From NCBI GenBank assembly GCA_031285345.1, contig JAITWI010000030.1:1-51249 (forward strand): DNA of 51,249 bases, read 5' to 3'. Source of the DNA: Alistipes sp. (GTDB lineage Bacteria > Bacteroidota > Bacteroidia > Bacteroidales > Rikenellaceae). This document shows positions 17,878 to 25,079 of the stretch, one piece after another. How positions within the stretch are numbered: position 1 is the stretch's first letter; every line of letters begins with the position of its first letter. Both the position numbers and the translations under genes were made by a program. The notes beneath the pieces were generated by a model. That model was not told the origin of the DNA, made no database searches, and saw only the letters and a list, made by a program, of their open reading frames with translations.

Positions 17878-18984
17878 CAACCACACGGCCACCACGGCGA
17901 ACAGTATGTTGGGCATCCACACCGACAGCGTGGCGGGCAGCACCCCTCCCTTGGCGAACTCCTCGGCGAAGCGGCTGAACAGAATGTAGCCGAAGCAGAG
18001 CGAGATGCCGATGCCGATATGCAGTCCCGTGCCGCCCCTCACCTTGCGCGACGAGAGCGAAACCCCTATCAGCGTCAGGATGAATATCGCCGCCGGATAG
18101 GAGAACCGACTCTGGCGCTCCACCTCGAACACGGCCATCATGTCCGACCCCTTGGTCTTCTGCTCGTCGATAAAACGGTTCAGCTCGCCTATATTCATCG
18201 TGGTAATCAACAGGTCCACCTTGCCCAACTCCACGGTGTTCAGGTTGATGAGCGTGTCCAACCGCTGTATCTGCCGGAACTCCTCGGCGCTCATCACTCC
18301 CAGCGAATCGGGCGCGGGCATTCGGCGGATGGTGTATTTGGGCGCCGTCCATCGCCCCGTCTCGTCGCTGTAAGTCACGTCGGCGGCCTCCAACGACTCC
18401 ACCAGACTGTTGCCCTCGTATCGCTCTATCGCGAAAAAGCTCGCCTTTTGGGTCTCGCCTGCAAAGCTGCGCAGGTATACGTACGTACCTCGGTCGATCT
18501 GGCGGTATATGTCGTTCTCGTACTGCTGGGCGGCGTTGCGCGCACGCGATATGTATGTCGTCTCGAACTTCACGCGGCTTTCGTTCGCCTTGGGGATTAT
18601 CCACAGGTTGAGCACCAGGGCCAGCGATGTGATCGCAAGCGCCGACACGAAGTAGGGCCACATCAGGCGCCGAAAACTCGTCCCGCTCGACAGAATGGCC
18701 ACTATCTCGGTGTTGTAGGCCATTTTCGACGTGAAGAAAATCACCGCTATGAAGGTGAACAGCCCGCTGAACTGGTTGATGAAAAACGGAATGAAGTTGA
18801 GGTAATACCTGAGGATTATCTCCGAAAAGGGGGCTTTGTTGGTGATGAAGTCGTCGATCTTTTCGGCGTAGTCGAATATGATCACGATGAGCACTATCAG
18901 CGCTATGGCGAACAGATACGTCCCCAGGAACTTGCGAATTATGTAGCGGTCGAGGATCTTGAGCCCCGGAAACTTTATCTTCAT
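17857..18984 (-). CDS. LptF/LptG-family lipopolysaccharide export permease
   Basis: The 375-residue protein (ATG 18984) belongs to the YjgP/YjgQ family, inner-membrane parts of the LptBFG ABC exporter that extracts LPS. The N-terminus ILDRYIIRKFLGTYLFAI begins the first membrane segment. Three further segments follow to about residue 125, then a periplasmic jellyroll-like domain, then three C-terminal segments starting near SRFSYPAAIFILTLIG. This is the standard order of six to seven segments. A longer frame to 19134 overlaps tgt and was not used. It follows tgt by 56 bases on the same strand. Confidence 0.92.
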   Translation of the reverse strand: MKIKFPGLKILDRYIIRKFLGTYLFAIALIVLIVIIFDYAEKIDDFITNKAPFSEIILRYYLNFIPFFINQFSGLFTFIAVIFFTSKMAYNTEIVAILSSGTSFRRLMWPYFVSALAITSLALVLNLWIIPKANESRVKFETTYISRARNAAQQYENDIYRQIDRGTYVYLRSFAGETQKASFFAIERYEGNSLVESLEAADVTYSDETGRWTAPKYTIRRMPAPDSLGVMSAEEFRQIQRLDTLINLNTVELGKVDLLITTMNIGELNRFIDEQKTKGSDMMAVFEVERQSRFSYPAAIFILTLIGVSLSSRKVRGGTGLHIGIGISLCFGYILFSRFAEEFAKGGVLPATLSVWMPNILFAVVAVWLYIKAPK

Positions 18985-19040
18985 ACGTGCGTTTTGCGTT
19001 ACGGGTATTGCGGCCTTTTCAGTTTTGCTGTCGCTTGAGA

Positions 19041-20279
19041 TTACAGTCGCCGTGTTATTTTTGCAAGTATTTGCGGCTTCCACTCGGCGTAGGTGTCGGC
19101 CAAAATGTGTCGCCTCGCCTCGCGCACCAGCCACAGGTAGAACGATATGTTGTGCAGACTGGCTATTTGCGCCGCAAGCATCTCACCGCTGATGGTCAGG
19201 TGGCGCAGGTAGGCCTTGGTGTAGGTGCTGTCGACGAACGAGAGTTCGTTTTGTTCGGCGGGGGCTGTCGTGGCACCCGGTCCGACTCCTCCGCCCCGTT
19301 CGGCCACAGCCGCGGGAACAACAGCCGTCGGAACAACAGCCGTCGGAACAACAGCCGCCGGATCCAAAGGCGAAAAGTCGCGGCGCCACTTCTCGTTGCG
19401 GATGTTGATTATCCCCTCGGTGGTGAACAGCATGCCGTTGCGGCCGTTGCGGGTCGGCATCACGCAGTCGAACATATCGACCCCCCGCTCGATTGCCTCC
19501 AAAATATTCGCAGGCGTACCCACTCCCATCAGATAGCGCGGCTTGCTTACGGGCAGCACGGCGTTGGTCACCTCTATCATGCGGTACATATCCTCGGCCG
19601 GTTCACCCACCGCCAGACCCCCGATAGCGTAGCCGTCGGCGTCGAAGCGCTGCACGAACTCGGCCGATTTCTCCCGCAGGTCGGGATAGGTAACGCCCTG
19701 AACGATAGGAAACAGCGACTGCCGGTAGCCGTACTTACCCTCGGTGCGCTCATACCGATTCCAGCAACGTTCCAACCAGCGGTTGGTAAGATCCAAAGAC
19801 CGAGCCGCATAATCTCGCGGAGCCGTTCCGGGAGGACACTCGTCGAACGCCATCATGATGTCCGCCCCGATCGAACGCTGGGTGTCGATGACGTTTTCGG
19901 GGGTGAATAGATGCCTCGAACCGTCGATGTGCGAGGCGAACCGACACCCCTGTTCGGTAATCTTGCGGCACCCGGCCAGCGAAAAGACCTGAAACCCGCC
20001 GCTGTCGGTAAGCATCGGCCGATCCCACGACGAGAAACGGTGCACTCCCCCCGCCTCTTCCAAGACCTCCACTCCGGGGCGCAGATAGAGATGGTATGTG
20101 TTTGCCAGAATTATTTGGGCGCGGGCGTCGTGCGCCAGGTCGCGGTGAAAGATTCCCTTGACGGTGGCGGCGGTGCCGACGGGCATGAAAATAGGCGTCT
20201 CGATCACCCCGTGAGCCGTGGTGATGCGTCCCGCCCGAGCCGCCGAGCCGCGCGAAGTGTGTTGCAGTTCGAAAAACAT
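19041..20279 (-). CDS. tgt: Queuine/preQ1 tRNA-ribosyltransferase
   Basis: Tgt exchanges guanine 34 for preQ1 in tRNAs with GUN anticodons. From ATG 20279 there are 412 residues. DSGGFQVFSL carries the active-site Asp, GYAIGGLAVGEP binds substrate, and FDCVMPTRNGRNG has the nucleophile Asp. The usual zinc site (CxCxxC...H) is absent: after FSPLDP there is an insertion at about residues 309-344, including three AVVP(T/A) units, and the chain resumes with SFVDSTYTKAYLRHL. Bacteroidetes relatives, as recalled, also lack the zinc cysteines. queG, a later step of the same modification, lies at 47.5-48.3 kb. The -7 box at 20287-20294 leaves almost no leader. Confidence 0.95.
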   Translation of the reverse strand: MFFELQHTSRGSAARAGRITTAHGVIETPIFMPVGTAATVKGIFHRDLAHDARAQIILANTYHLYLRPGVEVLEEAGGVHRFSSWDRPMLTDSGGFQVFSLAGCRKITEQGCRFASHIDGSRHLFTPENVIDTQRSIGADIMMAFDECPPGTAPRDYAARSLDLTNRWLERCWNRYERTEGKYGYRQSLFPIVQGVTYPDLREKSAEFVQRFDADGYAIGGLAVGEPAEDMYRMIEVTNAVLPVSKPRYLMGVGTPANILEAIERGVDMFDCVMPTRNGRNGMLFTTEGIINIRNEKWRRDFSPLDPAAVVPTAVVPTAVVPAAVAERGGGVGPGATTAPAEQNELSFVDSTYTKAYLRHLTISGEMLAAQIASLHNISFYLWLVREARRHILADTYAEWKPQILAKITRRL

Positions 20280-20286
20280 AATCGTG

Positions 20287-20294
20287 CAAAGGTA
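20287..20294 (-). promoter_or_regulatory. tgt -7 box
   Basis: TACCTTTG followed by C on the minus strand, ending seven bases before the ATG at 20279. With a start site five to seven bases after the box, the message would be nearly leaderless. Confidence 0.65.
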
Positions 20295-20338
20295 GTGAAT
20301 AGTGCGCAAATATTTGTTACCTTTGACTTAATTTCATT

Positions 20339-20411
20339 TGTCCAAGATAGGATGCGCCTCGGCATACTGCAAATAAATTTGCGTCTGCTCTCGGCTTTCA
20401 CTACCTTTGCG
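20339..20411 (+). promoter_or_regulatory. Dispersed-repeat promoter for the GT2-sigma-rsmG operon
   Basis: It shows GTCCAAGATAGGATGCGCCTC, then TGCAAATAAATTTGCG, then CTCGGCTTTCACTACCTTTGC, with the -7 box at 20402-20409. Block order matches the promoter strand of the array near guaB. A second possible box (TTACCTTTG, 20317-20325) lies further upstream. Confidence 0.7.
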
Positions 20412-20426
20412 TGATAATTCAGACTA

Positions 20427-21593
20427 ATGGACACCATTACACAATATTATAACGCGGCGGTGGAGGCCTACGGGCTGTGGGGACTGGCACTTATGGCCTG
20501 CGTGGCGCTTCTTTTCGGCGTTCAGATGCACTACTACCTGGGGCTGTTTCGCCGGTTGCCGTCGTTCAAGATAGGCGGGCAGAGGGACGTGGCCAACGAC
20601 CGCAACGGCATCTCGGTCGTGCTGGTGATGGGCGACGACTACCTCTACGTCGAAAACACCCTGCCGCTGCTGTTGGCGCAGGACTACGACCTTTTCGAGG
20701 TGATAGTGGTCTACGTGGGTTCCAACGGCGAATTCGCCGAGATGCTCGCCATGAGGGCCGCCACTGAGCCCCACCTCGCCGTGAGCCGCATAAAGCAGCA
20801 CCCGCTGTTCCCGATAAGCAACAAGATGGCGATCAACATAGGGGTCAAGGCGGCGCGCTACGACAACATCGTGGTCACCACTCCCGATTCGAAGCCCGTC
20901 TCGTCGCGCTGGCTGTCGCTCATGGCAAAGGGGTTCCGAAAGGGCGAGGTCGTGATCGGCTACTGCGGAATCGAACAGCGGCGGGGACTGACGGATAAGA
21001 TAGTCCGCTCGTCGCGAATGTTCTCGTCGCTGCTCTACCTCACGGCGGCCATCCGGCGCAGACCCTATCGCGGAACGATCCAAAACATGGGTTTCGCCCG
21101 CAGCCTCTACTTCGACCACAAGGGTTTCGGTCACCTCAACCTCAATTTGGGCGAGGACGACCTGTTCATGCAGCAGATATTCTCCGACGACAACTACACC
21201 ATCGTCATGCACCCCAGGGCGACTATGCGGCAGGCCCGGTGGGGCGGGCTGAGGTGGTGGCTCCACGAGTGCCGCCTGCGCAACCACGCCTACCCATTTT
21301 ACCCGTTGGCGGCGCGCAACTTCATCGAATGGGAGGCAGGCAGCAGGCTGCTGTTCTTTTTGACGGTTGCTGCGTGCATGGTTTTGATGCCCGACGAGGT
21401 GAAGATCGGAGCGGCGGCGATACTGTTGGCGCGGTTCGTGGCGGTGTCGGTGCAGATGGCGCGCGTGGCCAAAAGGCTGGGCGAAAAGAAGCTGGTGCCG
21501 TTCTACTTCATAAACGACCTTTTCGAGCCGCTGCTGGCGATCGGGGTGGTGGTGTCGCGAATGATAAGGCCGATACGCGAGGTATGGAGGTAG
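20427..21593 (+). CDS. Membrane-anchored family 2 glycosyltransferase
   Basis: The 388-residue protein has an N-terminal membrane segment at about residues 15-35, a GT-A catalytic domain (ISVVLVMGDDYLYVENTLPLLLAQDYDLFEVIVV is the first nucleotide-binding part), and two C-terminal membrane segments (about 305-345). GEDDLFM provides the acidic base motif and RQARW fits the (Q/R)xxRW motif of processive-type GT2 enzymes. It probably acts at the inner membrane on a polysaccharide or lipid. It overlaps the sigma factor gene by 10 bases, so the two are translationally coupled. Sugar and acceptor are unknown. Confidence 0.85.
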   Translation: MDTITQYYNAAVEAYGLWGLALMACVALLFGVQMHYYLGLFRRLPSFKIGGQRDVANDRNGISVVLVMGDDYLYVENTLPLLLAQDYDLFEVIVVYVGSNGEFAEMLAMRAATEPHLAVSRIKQHPLFPISNKMAINIGVKAARYDNIVVTTPDSKPVSSRWLSLMAKGFRKGEVVIGYCGIEQRRGLTDKIVRSSRMFSSLLYLTAAIRRRPYRGTIQNMGFARSLYFDHKGFGHLNLNLGEDDLFMQQIFSDDNYTIVMHPRATMRQARWGGLRWWLHECRLRNHAYPFYPLAARNFIEWEAGSRLLFFLTVAACMVLMPDEVKIGAAAILLARFVAVSVQMARVAKRLGEKKLVPFYFINDLFEPLLAIGVVVSRMIRPIREVWR

Positions 21594-22153
21594 AGAAGTA
21601 TATCGTTGCCTCCGACGCCGATCTGGTTCGAATGGTCATAGGCGGCGACGGGCGGGCGTTCGAGCACCTGTTCGACCGCTACGGGGCGTCGCTCCATCGG
21701 CTCTATCTGGGTCGAACCGGCAACGCCGACGACACCGACGACCTGATCCAGGAGGTCTTCGTCAAGGCCTTTCTCAATCTGAGCAGCTACGACGCGCGCT
21801 ACGCCTTCGGGCAGTGGATATACACCATTGCCAAGAACACCTTCATAGACTACGTCCGCCGCCGCAGGGACGATCTGTCGATCGACAACACGCGCGGAGA
21901 GTATATCCGCCAGCCGGCCAGCCCCGCGCCCGATCCCGAGGAGGGGATCATCCGCTCGCAGCAGTGGGCGCAGTTCGAGGGGCACCTCGCCAAGATGAGC
22001 CCCAAGTATCGTCGACTTGTTGAGCTTCGTTTTTTCAAGGAGCTGTCGTACGAAGAGATAGCCGCCCAGCTGAGCCTGCCGTTGGGGACGGTCAAAACGC
22101 AGATACACAGGGCGAGGACGCAACTCTGCACGTTGATAGCGACGAACGGTTAG
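21584..22153 (+). CDS. ECF-type RNA polymerase sigma factor
   Basis: The 189-residue protein has region 2 (GDGRAFEHLFDRYGASLHRL, then DTDDLIQEVFVKAFLNL and WIYTIAKNTFIDYVRRRR) and region 4 (LSYEEIAAQLSLPLGTVKTQIHRARTQL), with a short linker between. The ATG at 21584 lies inside the end of the glycosyltransferase gene; a longer frame from 21239 is a shadow of that gene. No anti-sigma factor is adjacent. rsmG follows, and the three genes appear to form one operon. Confidence 0.95.
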   Translation: MEVEKYIVASDADLVRMVIGGDGRAFEHLFDRYGASLHRLYLGRTGNADDTDDLIQEVFVKAFLNLSSYDARYAFGQWIYTIAKNTFIDYVRRRRDDLSIDNTRGEYIRQPASPAPDPEEGIIRSQQWAQFEGHLAKMSPKYRRLVELRFFKELSYEEIAAQLSLPLGTVKTQIHRARTQLCTLIATNG

Positions 22154-22233
22154 CGGGATGATTGAAGGAGCCATTGGCGGAAGCGGTTGGCGGAACTATG
22201 GAGAATTGGTTAGCGGAACTATGGAGGAGATAT
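22148..22233 (+). repeat. Imperfect repeats spanning the sigma factor stop and the rsmG start
   Basis: GGTTAGCGG at 22148 (which includes the sigma factor TAG stop), GGTTGGCGGAACTATGGAG at 22185 and GGTTAGCGGAACTATGGAG at 22208 are related. The last two are 23 bases apart, and each carries an ATG in the same context; only the second is the conserved rsmG start. Confidence 0.75.
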
Positions 22234-23018
22234 TGAGATATTTTCCGGAGTTGACGGAGCGGCAGCGTGCGCAGTTCGCCGCCCTGGGGGAGTTGTACGC
22301 CGCCTGGAACGCGAAAATCAACGTGATTTCGAGGCGGGAGATGGGGGCCGGTTCTTCCGGGGCAGTGGCGAATTCGAGTTTCGGTTCCAGGGCCGGGGCG
22401 AATTCGGGTTACGGGGCTGGGGCCGATGCGAATCCGGAGGTGGAGGCGGGTTACGGGGCAGGCTCTGAAGCGAGGGCCGGTTCCGGGGCCGATGCGGGTT
22501 CGGAAACGGGGGCCGATTACGGCGAGTTCTACACCCGTCACGTGCTTCACTCGCTGGCCATCGCGCGGGCGTGTCGTTTCGCGGCGGGGGCAAGGGTGTT
22601 GGACGTCGGCACGGGGGGCGGATTTCCGGCCGTTCCGCTGGCGATCATGTTCCCCGGGGCGCACTTCACGGCGGTCGATTCGATCGGCAAAAAGATCCGG
22701 GTGGTGGTGGAGGTGGCGCGGGCGATCGGTCTCGAAAATCTCACGGCTGTGAACGGGCGCGCGGAGAACATTCCCGGCCGGTTCGACTATGTGGTCTCGC
22801 GGGCGGTGGCTCCGGCCGCCTCGCTGACGGACTGGACTTGGAGCAAGATCGAGCGTGGCGGGGCGGGGTCGATTCCGAACGGCATGTTGCTGCTTAAGGG
22901 CGGCGATCTCGCGGCGGAATTGGCGGCCACGGGGCACGTGCACACGATTTCGGATATATCGGAGTGGTTCGACGGCGAGTTTTTCGAGACGAAAAAAGTC
23001 GTTTATCTCAAAAAATGA
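22221..23018 (+). CDS. rsmG: 16S rRNA (guanine-527-N7)-methyltransferase with insertion
   Basis: RsmG methylates G527 of 16S rRNA using S-adenosylmethionine. From ATG 22221 the protein is 265 residues and begins MEEILRYFPELTERQ. The frame also extends to 22158, but that leader consists of duplicated start-region sequence. SAM-binding motifs are VLDVGTGGGFPAVPLA and FTAVDSIGKKI; RHVLHSL and SRAVAP are family blocks. Between NVISRRE and YTRHVLHS, at about residues 42-98, is a Gly/Ala/Ser-rich insertion of nearly 57 residues built of units like GSRAGANSGYGAGADAN. Without it the length is the usual 209 or so. Confidence 0.93.
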   Translation: MEEILRYFPELTERQRAQFAALGELYAAWNAKINVISRREMGAGSSGAVANSSFGSRAGANSGYGAGADANPEVEAGYGAGSEARAGSGADAGSETGADYGEFYTRHVLHSLAIARACRFAAGARVLDVGTGGGFPAVPLAIMFPGAHFTAVDSIGKKIRVVVEVARAIGLENLTAVNGRAENIPGRFDYVVSRAVAPAASLTDWTWSKIERGGAGSIPNGMLLLKGGDLAAELAATGHVHTISDISEWFDGEFFETKKVVYLKK

Positions 23019-23070
23019 TATTTCAGCGGTAATTTTCGTTTTTCATTTTTCATTTTTCATTTTTTTTGTC

Positions 23071-23078
23071 TACCTTTG
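23071..23078 (+). promoter_or_regulatory. rpmH -7 box
   Basis: TACCTTTG followed by C, preceded by three TTTCATT repeats and a T-run, 51 bases upstream of the rpmH ATG. Confidence 0.75.
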
Positions 23079-23129
23079 CGCTTCGAATCGAGGCGACAAA
23101 CGTAAGAAAACGCAAAAAAAGATATAGTT

Positions 23130-23297
23130 ATGGCAATGAAAAGAACTTTCCAGCCCTCGCGCAGGAAGAGAATCAACAAACACGGCTTCCGTCAGAGAAT
23201 GGCAACCGCAAACGGCCGCAAAGTGCTCGCCGCCCGCAGGGCTAAGGGTCGCAAGAAACTCACCGTCTCCGACGAGTCGACCATCAAGGGGCTGTAA
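23130..23297 (+). CDS. rpmH: 50S ribosomal protein L34
   Basis: A 55-residue basic protein: [20 protein letters not shown], then [21 protein letters not shown], the hallmark of L34, with a Bacteroidetes-type tail [12 protein letters not shown]. The start may be the first or the third codon; the first lies closer to the promoter. The gene has its own promoter and a terminator 50 bases downstream. rpmH often adjoins rnpA in other bacteria; here the RNase P RNA gene, not rnpA, is close by. Confidence 0.97.
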   Translation: MAMKRTFQPSRRKRINKHGFRQRMATANGRKVLAARRAKGRKKLTVSDESTIKGL

Positions 23298-23347
23298 CGG
23301 GGCGCCTGCGTCGATAGCCCGCGCAAAACGCTACGCGTCAACACCAC

Positions 23348-23380
23348 AAAGGTCGCGATCTGAAGATCGACGGCCTTTTT
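23348..23380 (+). terminator. rpmH terminator
   Basis: AAAGGTCGCGATC pairs imperfectly with GATCGACGGCCTTT around TGAA and is followed by a T-run. Confidence 0.75.
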
Positions 23381-23428
23381 GTTGCGCGGTTTATTACGCT
23401 TTTTATTGCGCGATCAATAATAAAGACG

Positions 23429-23436
23429 TATCTTTA
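23429..23436 (+). promoter_or_regulatory. Possible -7 box of the lipoprotein gene
   Basis: TATCTTTA departs from the consensus at the last base; it lies 41 bases upstream of ATG 23478. Confidence 0.4.
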
Positions 23437-23477
23437 CCGTTGAATTGCTGCGGAAATATTACAAACGCACGACAAAA

Positions 23478-24041
23478 ATGAGAAAAAAACATATCGCAAC
23501 GATCGTTCTCTCTATGTTCGCGCTCGTCGGATGCTCCGAATTTTTGGGCGACGCCGATTCGATGGATATCGACGTGGACAGGGTGCTGTTCGACTTTCCG
23601 GCTACGGTTGAGGGGAGCGGCAGCGCGGGGGGCGAGGCGGTCAACTCGTTCACGACCTTCAGGACGCTCGACATCTCCGATATCGGCTCGCGCAGGGTCA
23701 CCGAATTCGCCGACATAATCATCGGGTTGGAGGTCGAGCGCGCCTCTCTTATCGTGTCGGCTCTCGACAACAGGGAGTACCTCATAAAGAACCTGTCGGT
23801 GATGGCCGACGTGCCCGATTCGCCGCAGGTGATCGAGACCACCCTGACCGGTCGGGAGAGCGTCGCGGGCGAAGGGATGCGGAATTTCATCAGGGAGATC
23901 GTGTCGCGTCTGGTCGCGGGAGACGAGGTGGTGGTGTCGATCTCGGGCCACACCGACGCTCCGGCCGACACCAGGCTGAACATCGACCTGGAGAGCGCGA
24001 TAGAGTTCTTCGCCGATCCGCAGAGGGTGAGGATGGAGTAA
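23478..24041 (+). CDS. Lipoprotein of unknown function
   Basis: The 187-residue protein begins MRKKHIATIVLSMFALVGC, a lipoprotein signal with Cys 19 as the lipid anchor. The mature part is rich in beta-prone stretches and acidic residues and has no motif I recognise. The start was placed at 23478, where the basic residues directly precede the hydrophobic core; the frame itself opens at 23445. It stands alone between rpmH and rnpB. The 120 bases after it show nothing recognisable. Confidence 0.7.
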   Translation: MRKKHIATIVLSMFALVGCSEFLGDADSMDIDVDRVLFDFPATVEGSGSAGGEAVNSFTTFRTLDISDIGSRRVTEFADIIIGLEVERASLIVSALDNREYLIKNLSVMADVPDSPQVIETTLTGRESVAGEGMRNFIREIVSRLVAGDEVVVSISGHTDAPADTRLNIDLESAIEFFADPQRVRME

Positions 24042-24163
24042 GTCGTCCGACGTCTGCCCAGCACGGCAAGAGGGCGCCAAACCCTCTGGGGAGCGCTACG
24101 CCGAATGGCTCCGGAGCCCCGGGCGTTATGGCGGCAAAACGATCGTCAATAGAAACAAAAACA

Positions 24164-24673
24164 GCACTGCAAGGACGCCTTGTCGCTGCCGCCGGAGGGC
24201 GAGGTACGGGAAACCGCGCCGCACCGCCACGACGGGAGAGGAAAGTCCGGGCAACACAGAGCACCGCCCTTCCTAACGGGAAGAGATTCGTGAGGGTCTG
24301 CAAAGCGTAACAGAAAATAACCGCCCGGCGTATGTCCGGCGCAAAACGCAGCGATGCGGGGCGCGTTCCGGATGGCTGGGTAAGGGTGAAAAGGCGGGGT
24401 AAGAGCCCACCGCGGCAGTGGCGACACTTGCCGGTCGGTACGCACGGCGGGTTGCAAGATCAAGTATATCGGCTTTTTCGGGGGTTGCTCGCCCCAACGC
24501 CGAGGGGTAGATCGCTGGAGGCCGTCGGTGACGGCGGTCGTAGATAAATGACAGGGGGCTTTTGGCGGTTTTGCCGCCGCGCCGGTTTAGCAAACAAGCA
24601 ACGAACGCGACGTTGCGGCAAAATCGCTCAAAAGTCACAGAACCCGGCTTATAGCCCTTGCAGTGCGTTTTTT
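24164..24673 (+). ncRNA. rnpB: RNase P RNA (class A) with enlarged 3'-domain hairpin
   Basis: The catalytic RNA of RNase P matures tRNA 5' ends. Diagnostic parts are GAGAGGAAAGTCCGGGC (24236-24252), CGTAACAGAAAATAACCGCC, the GGTAAGGGTGAAAAGG region, GATAAATGACAG near 24543, and ACAGAACCCGGCTTATAG (24637-24654). P1 is formed by GCACTGCAAGG (24164) and CCTTGCAGTGC (24656-24666), and a T-run follows. Total length is about 500 bases, longer than the 350-400 expected. Much of the excess is a hairpin between GATAAATGACAG and ACAGAACCC, with arms near 24558-24578 and 24615-24636 that pair over about 20 positions. By location it would be an enlarged P19. Confidence 0.93.
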
Positions 24674-24676
24674 AGA

Positions 24677-24730
24677 CGTTGCCGAATCCCGTGCGCAAAT
24701 CTGCGCAAAGAGGATTCGGCAACGTTTTTT
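24677..24730 (+). terminator. Strong nested terminator after rnpB
   Basis: CGTTGCCGAATCC (24677-24689) pairs perfectly with GGATTCGGCAACG (24712-24724), an inner TGCGCA...TGCGCA forms a second stem, and six T follow. Confidence 0.9.
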
Positions 24731-24768
24731 ATAATCGGGACTATGCTGTGTCTTTTGCCGTGGAATAA

Positions 24769-24800
24769 TTTGGATTTGTAAAAAACGTTTTCTAACTTTG
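24769..24800 (+). promoter_or_regulatory. Promoter of the 24.8-26.8 kb islet
   Basis: TTTG at 24769-24772 and TAACTTTG at 24793-24800 with 20 bases between them fit the Bacteroidetes -33/-7 layout. The predicted leader is about 275 bases long. Confidence 0.7.
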
Positions 24801-24940
24801 AGGTGTCGCGAAGGAGATGGTGTCGAAAATCCTACCCGAGTGCACAAGGCGGGATTCGGCACAATTTGCCCGAGCGACAAAAAGACCAAACGAACCGTAT
24901 CACTAACTTTAAGAAGTTGTTTAATTATTTTCTACCGAAG

Positions 24941-25037
24941 CTATTTTGCATATATTTTTATCCCGGTTTTTCGCCCGGAGCGAGGCGCATATCGGGAATA
25001 TGTAACGAGTTTCGGACGAAAAACCGGGGCAAAATAG
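24941..25037 (+). ncRNA. Structured 5' leader (two-tier hairpin) upstream of the phase-variable lipoprotein
   Basis: CTATTTTGC (24941-24949) pairs perfectly with GCAAAATAG (25029-25037). Inside it, CCCGGTTTTTCG (24962-24973) pairs perfectly with CGAAAAACCGGG (25017-25028), with a 12-base bulge on the left only. The apical 43 bases can fold further (CCCG with CGGG). The structure ends 42 bases before the lipoprotein ATG and lies within the predicted leader. It may be a regulatory RNA element; it matches no riboswitch I know. The rest of 24731-25079 shows only the promoter and AT-rich sequence. Confidence 0.6.
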
Positions 25038-25079
25038 AGCGAAAGAGCGAGAGTGGGAATTTTTAAACGACTTCTAAAA

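Noticed and set aside
21239-21583. Upstream extension of the sigma factor gene
   Set aside because: It lies within the glycosyltransferase coding region in another frame; the sigma factor domains begin at 21584.
24128-24638. Several ORFs on both strands within 24.1-24.6 kb
   Set aside because: They overlap the RNase P RNA, whose conserved parts explain the sequence.
24164-24673. tmRNA as an alternative to RNase P RNA
   Set aside because: No tRNA-Ala-like ends or tag reading frame; the GAGGAAAGTCCGGGC and ACAGAACCCGGCTTATAG motifs are RNase P.
24798-25066. Small ORFs of 79 and 87 residues in the islet leader
   Set aside because: They overlap each other, lack family features and run through the strong leader hairpin.
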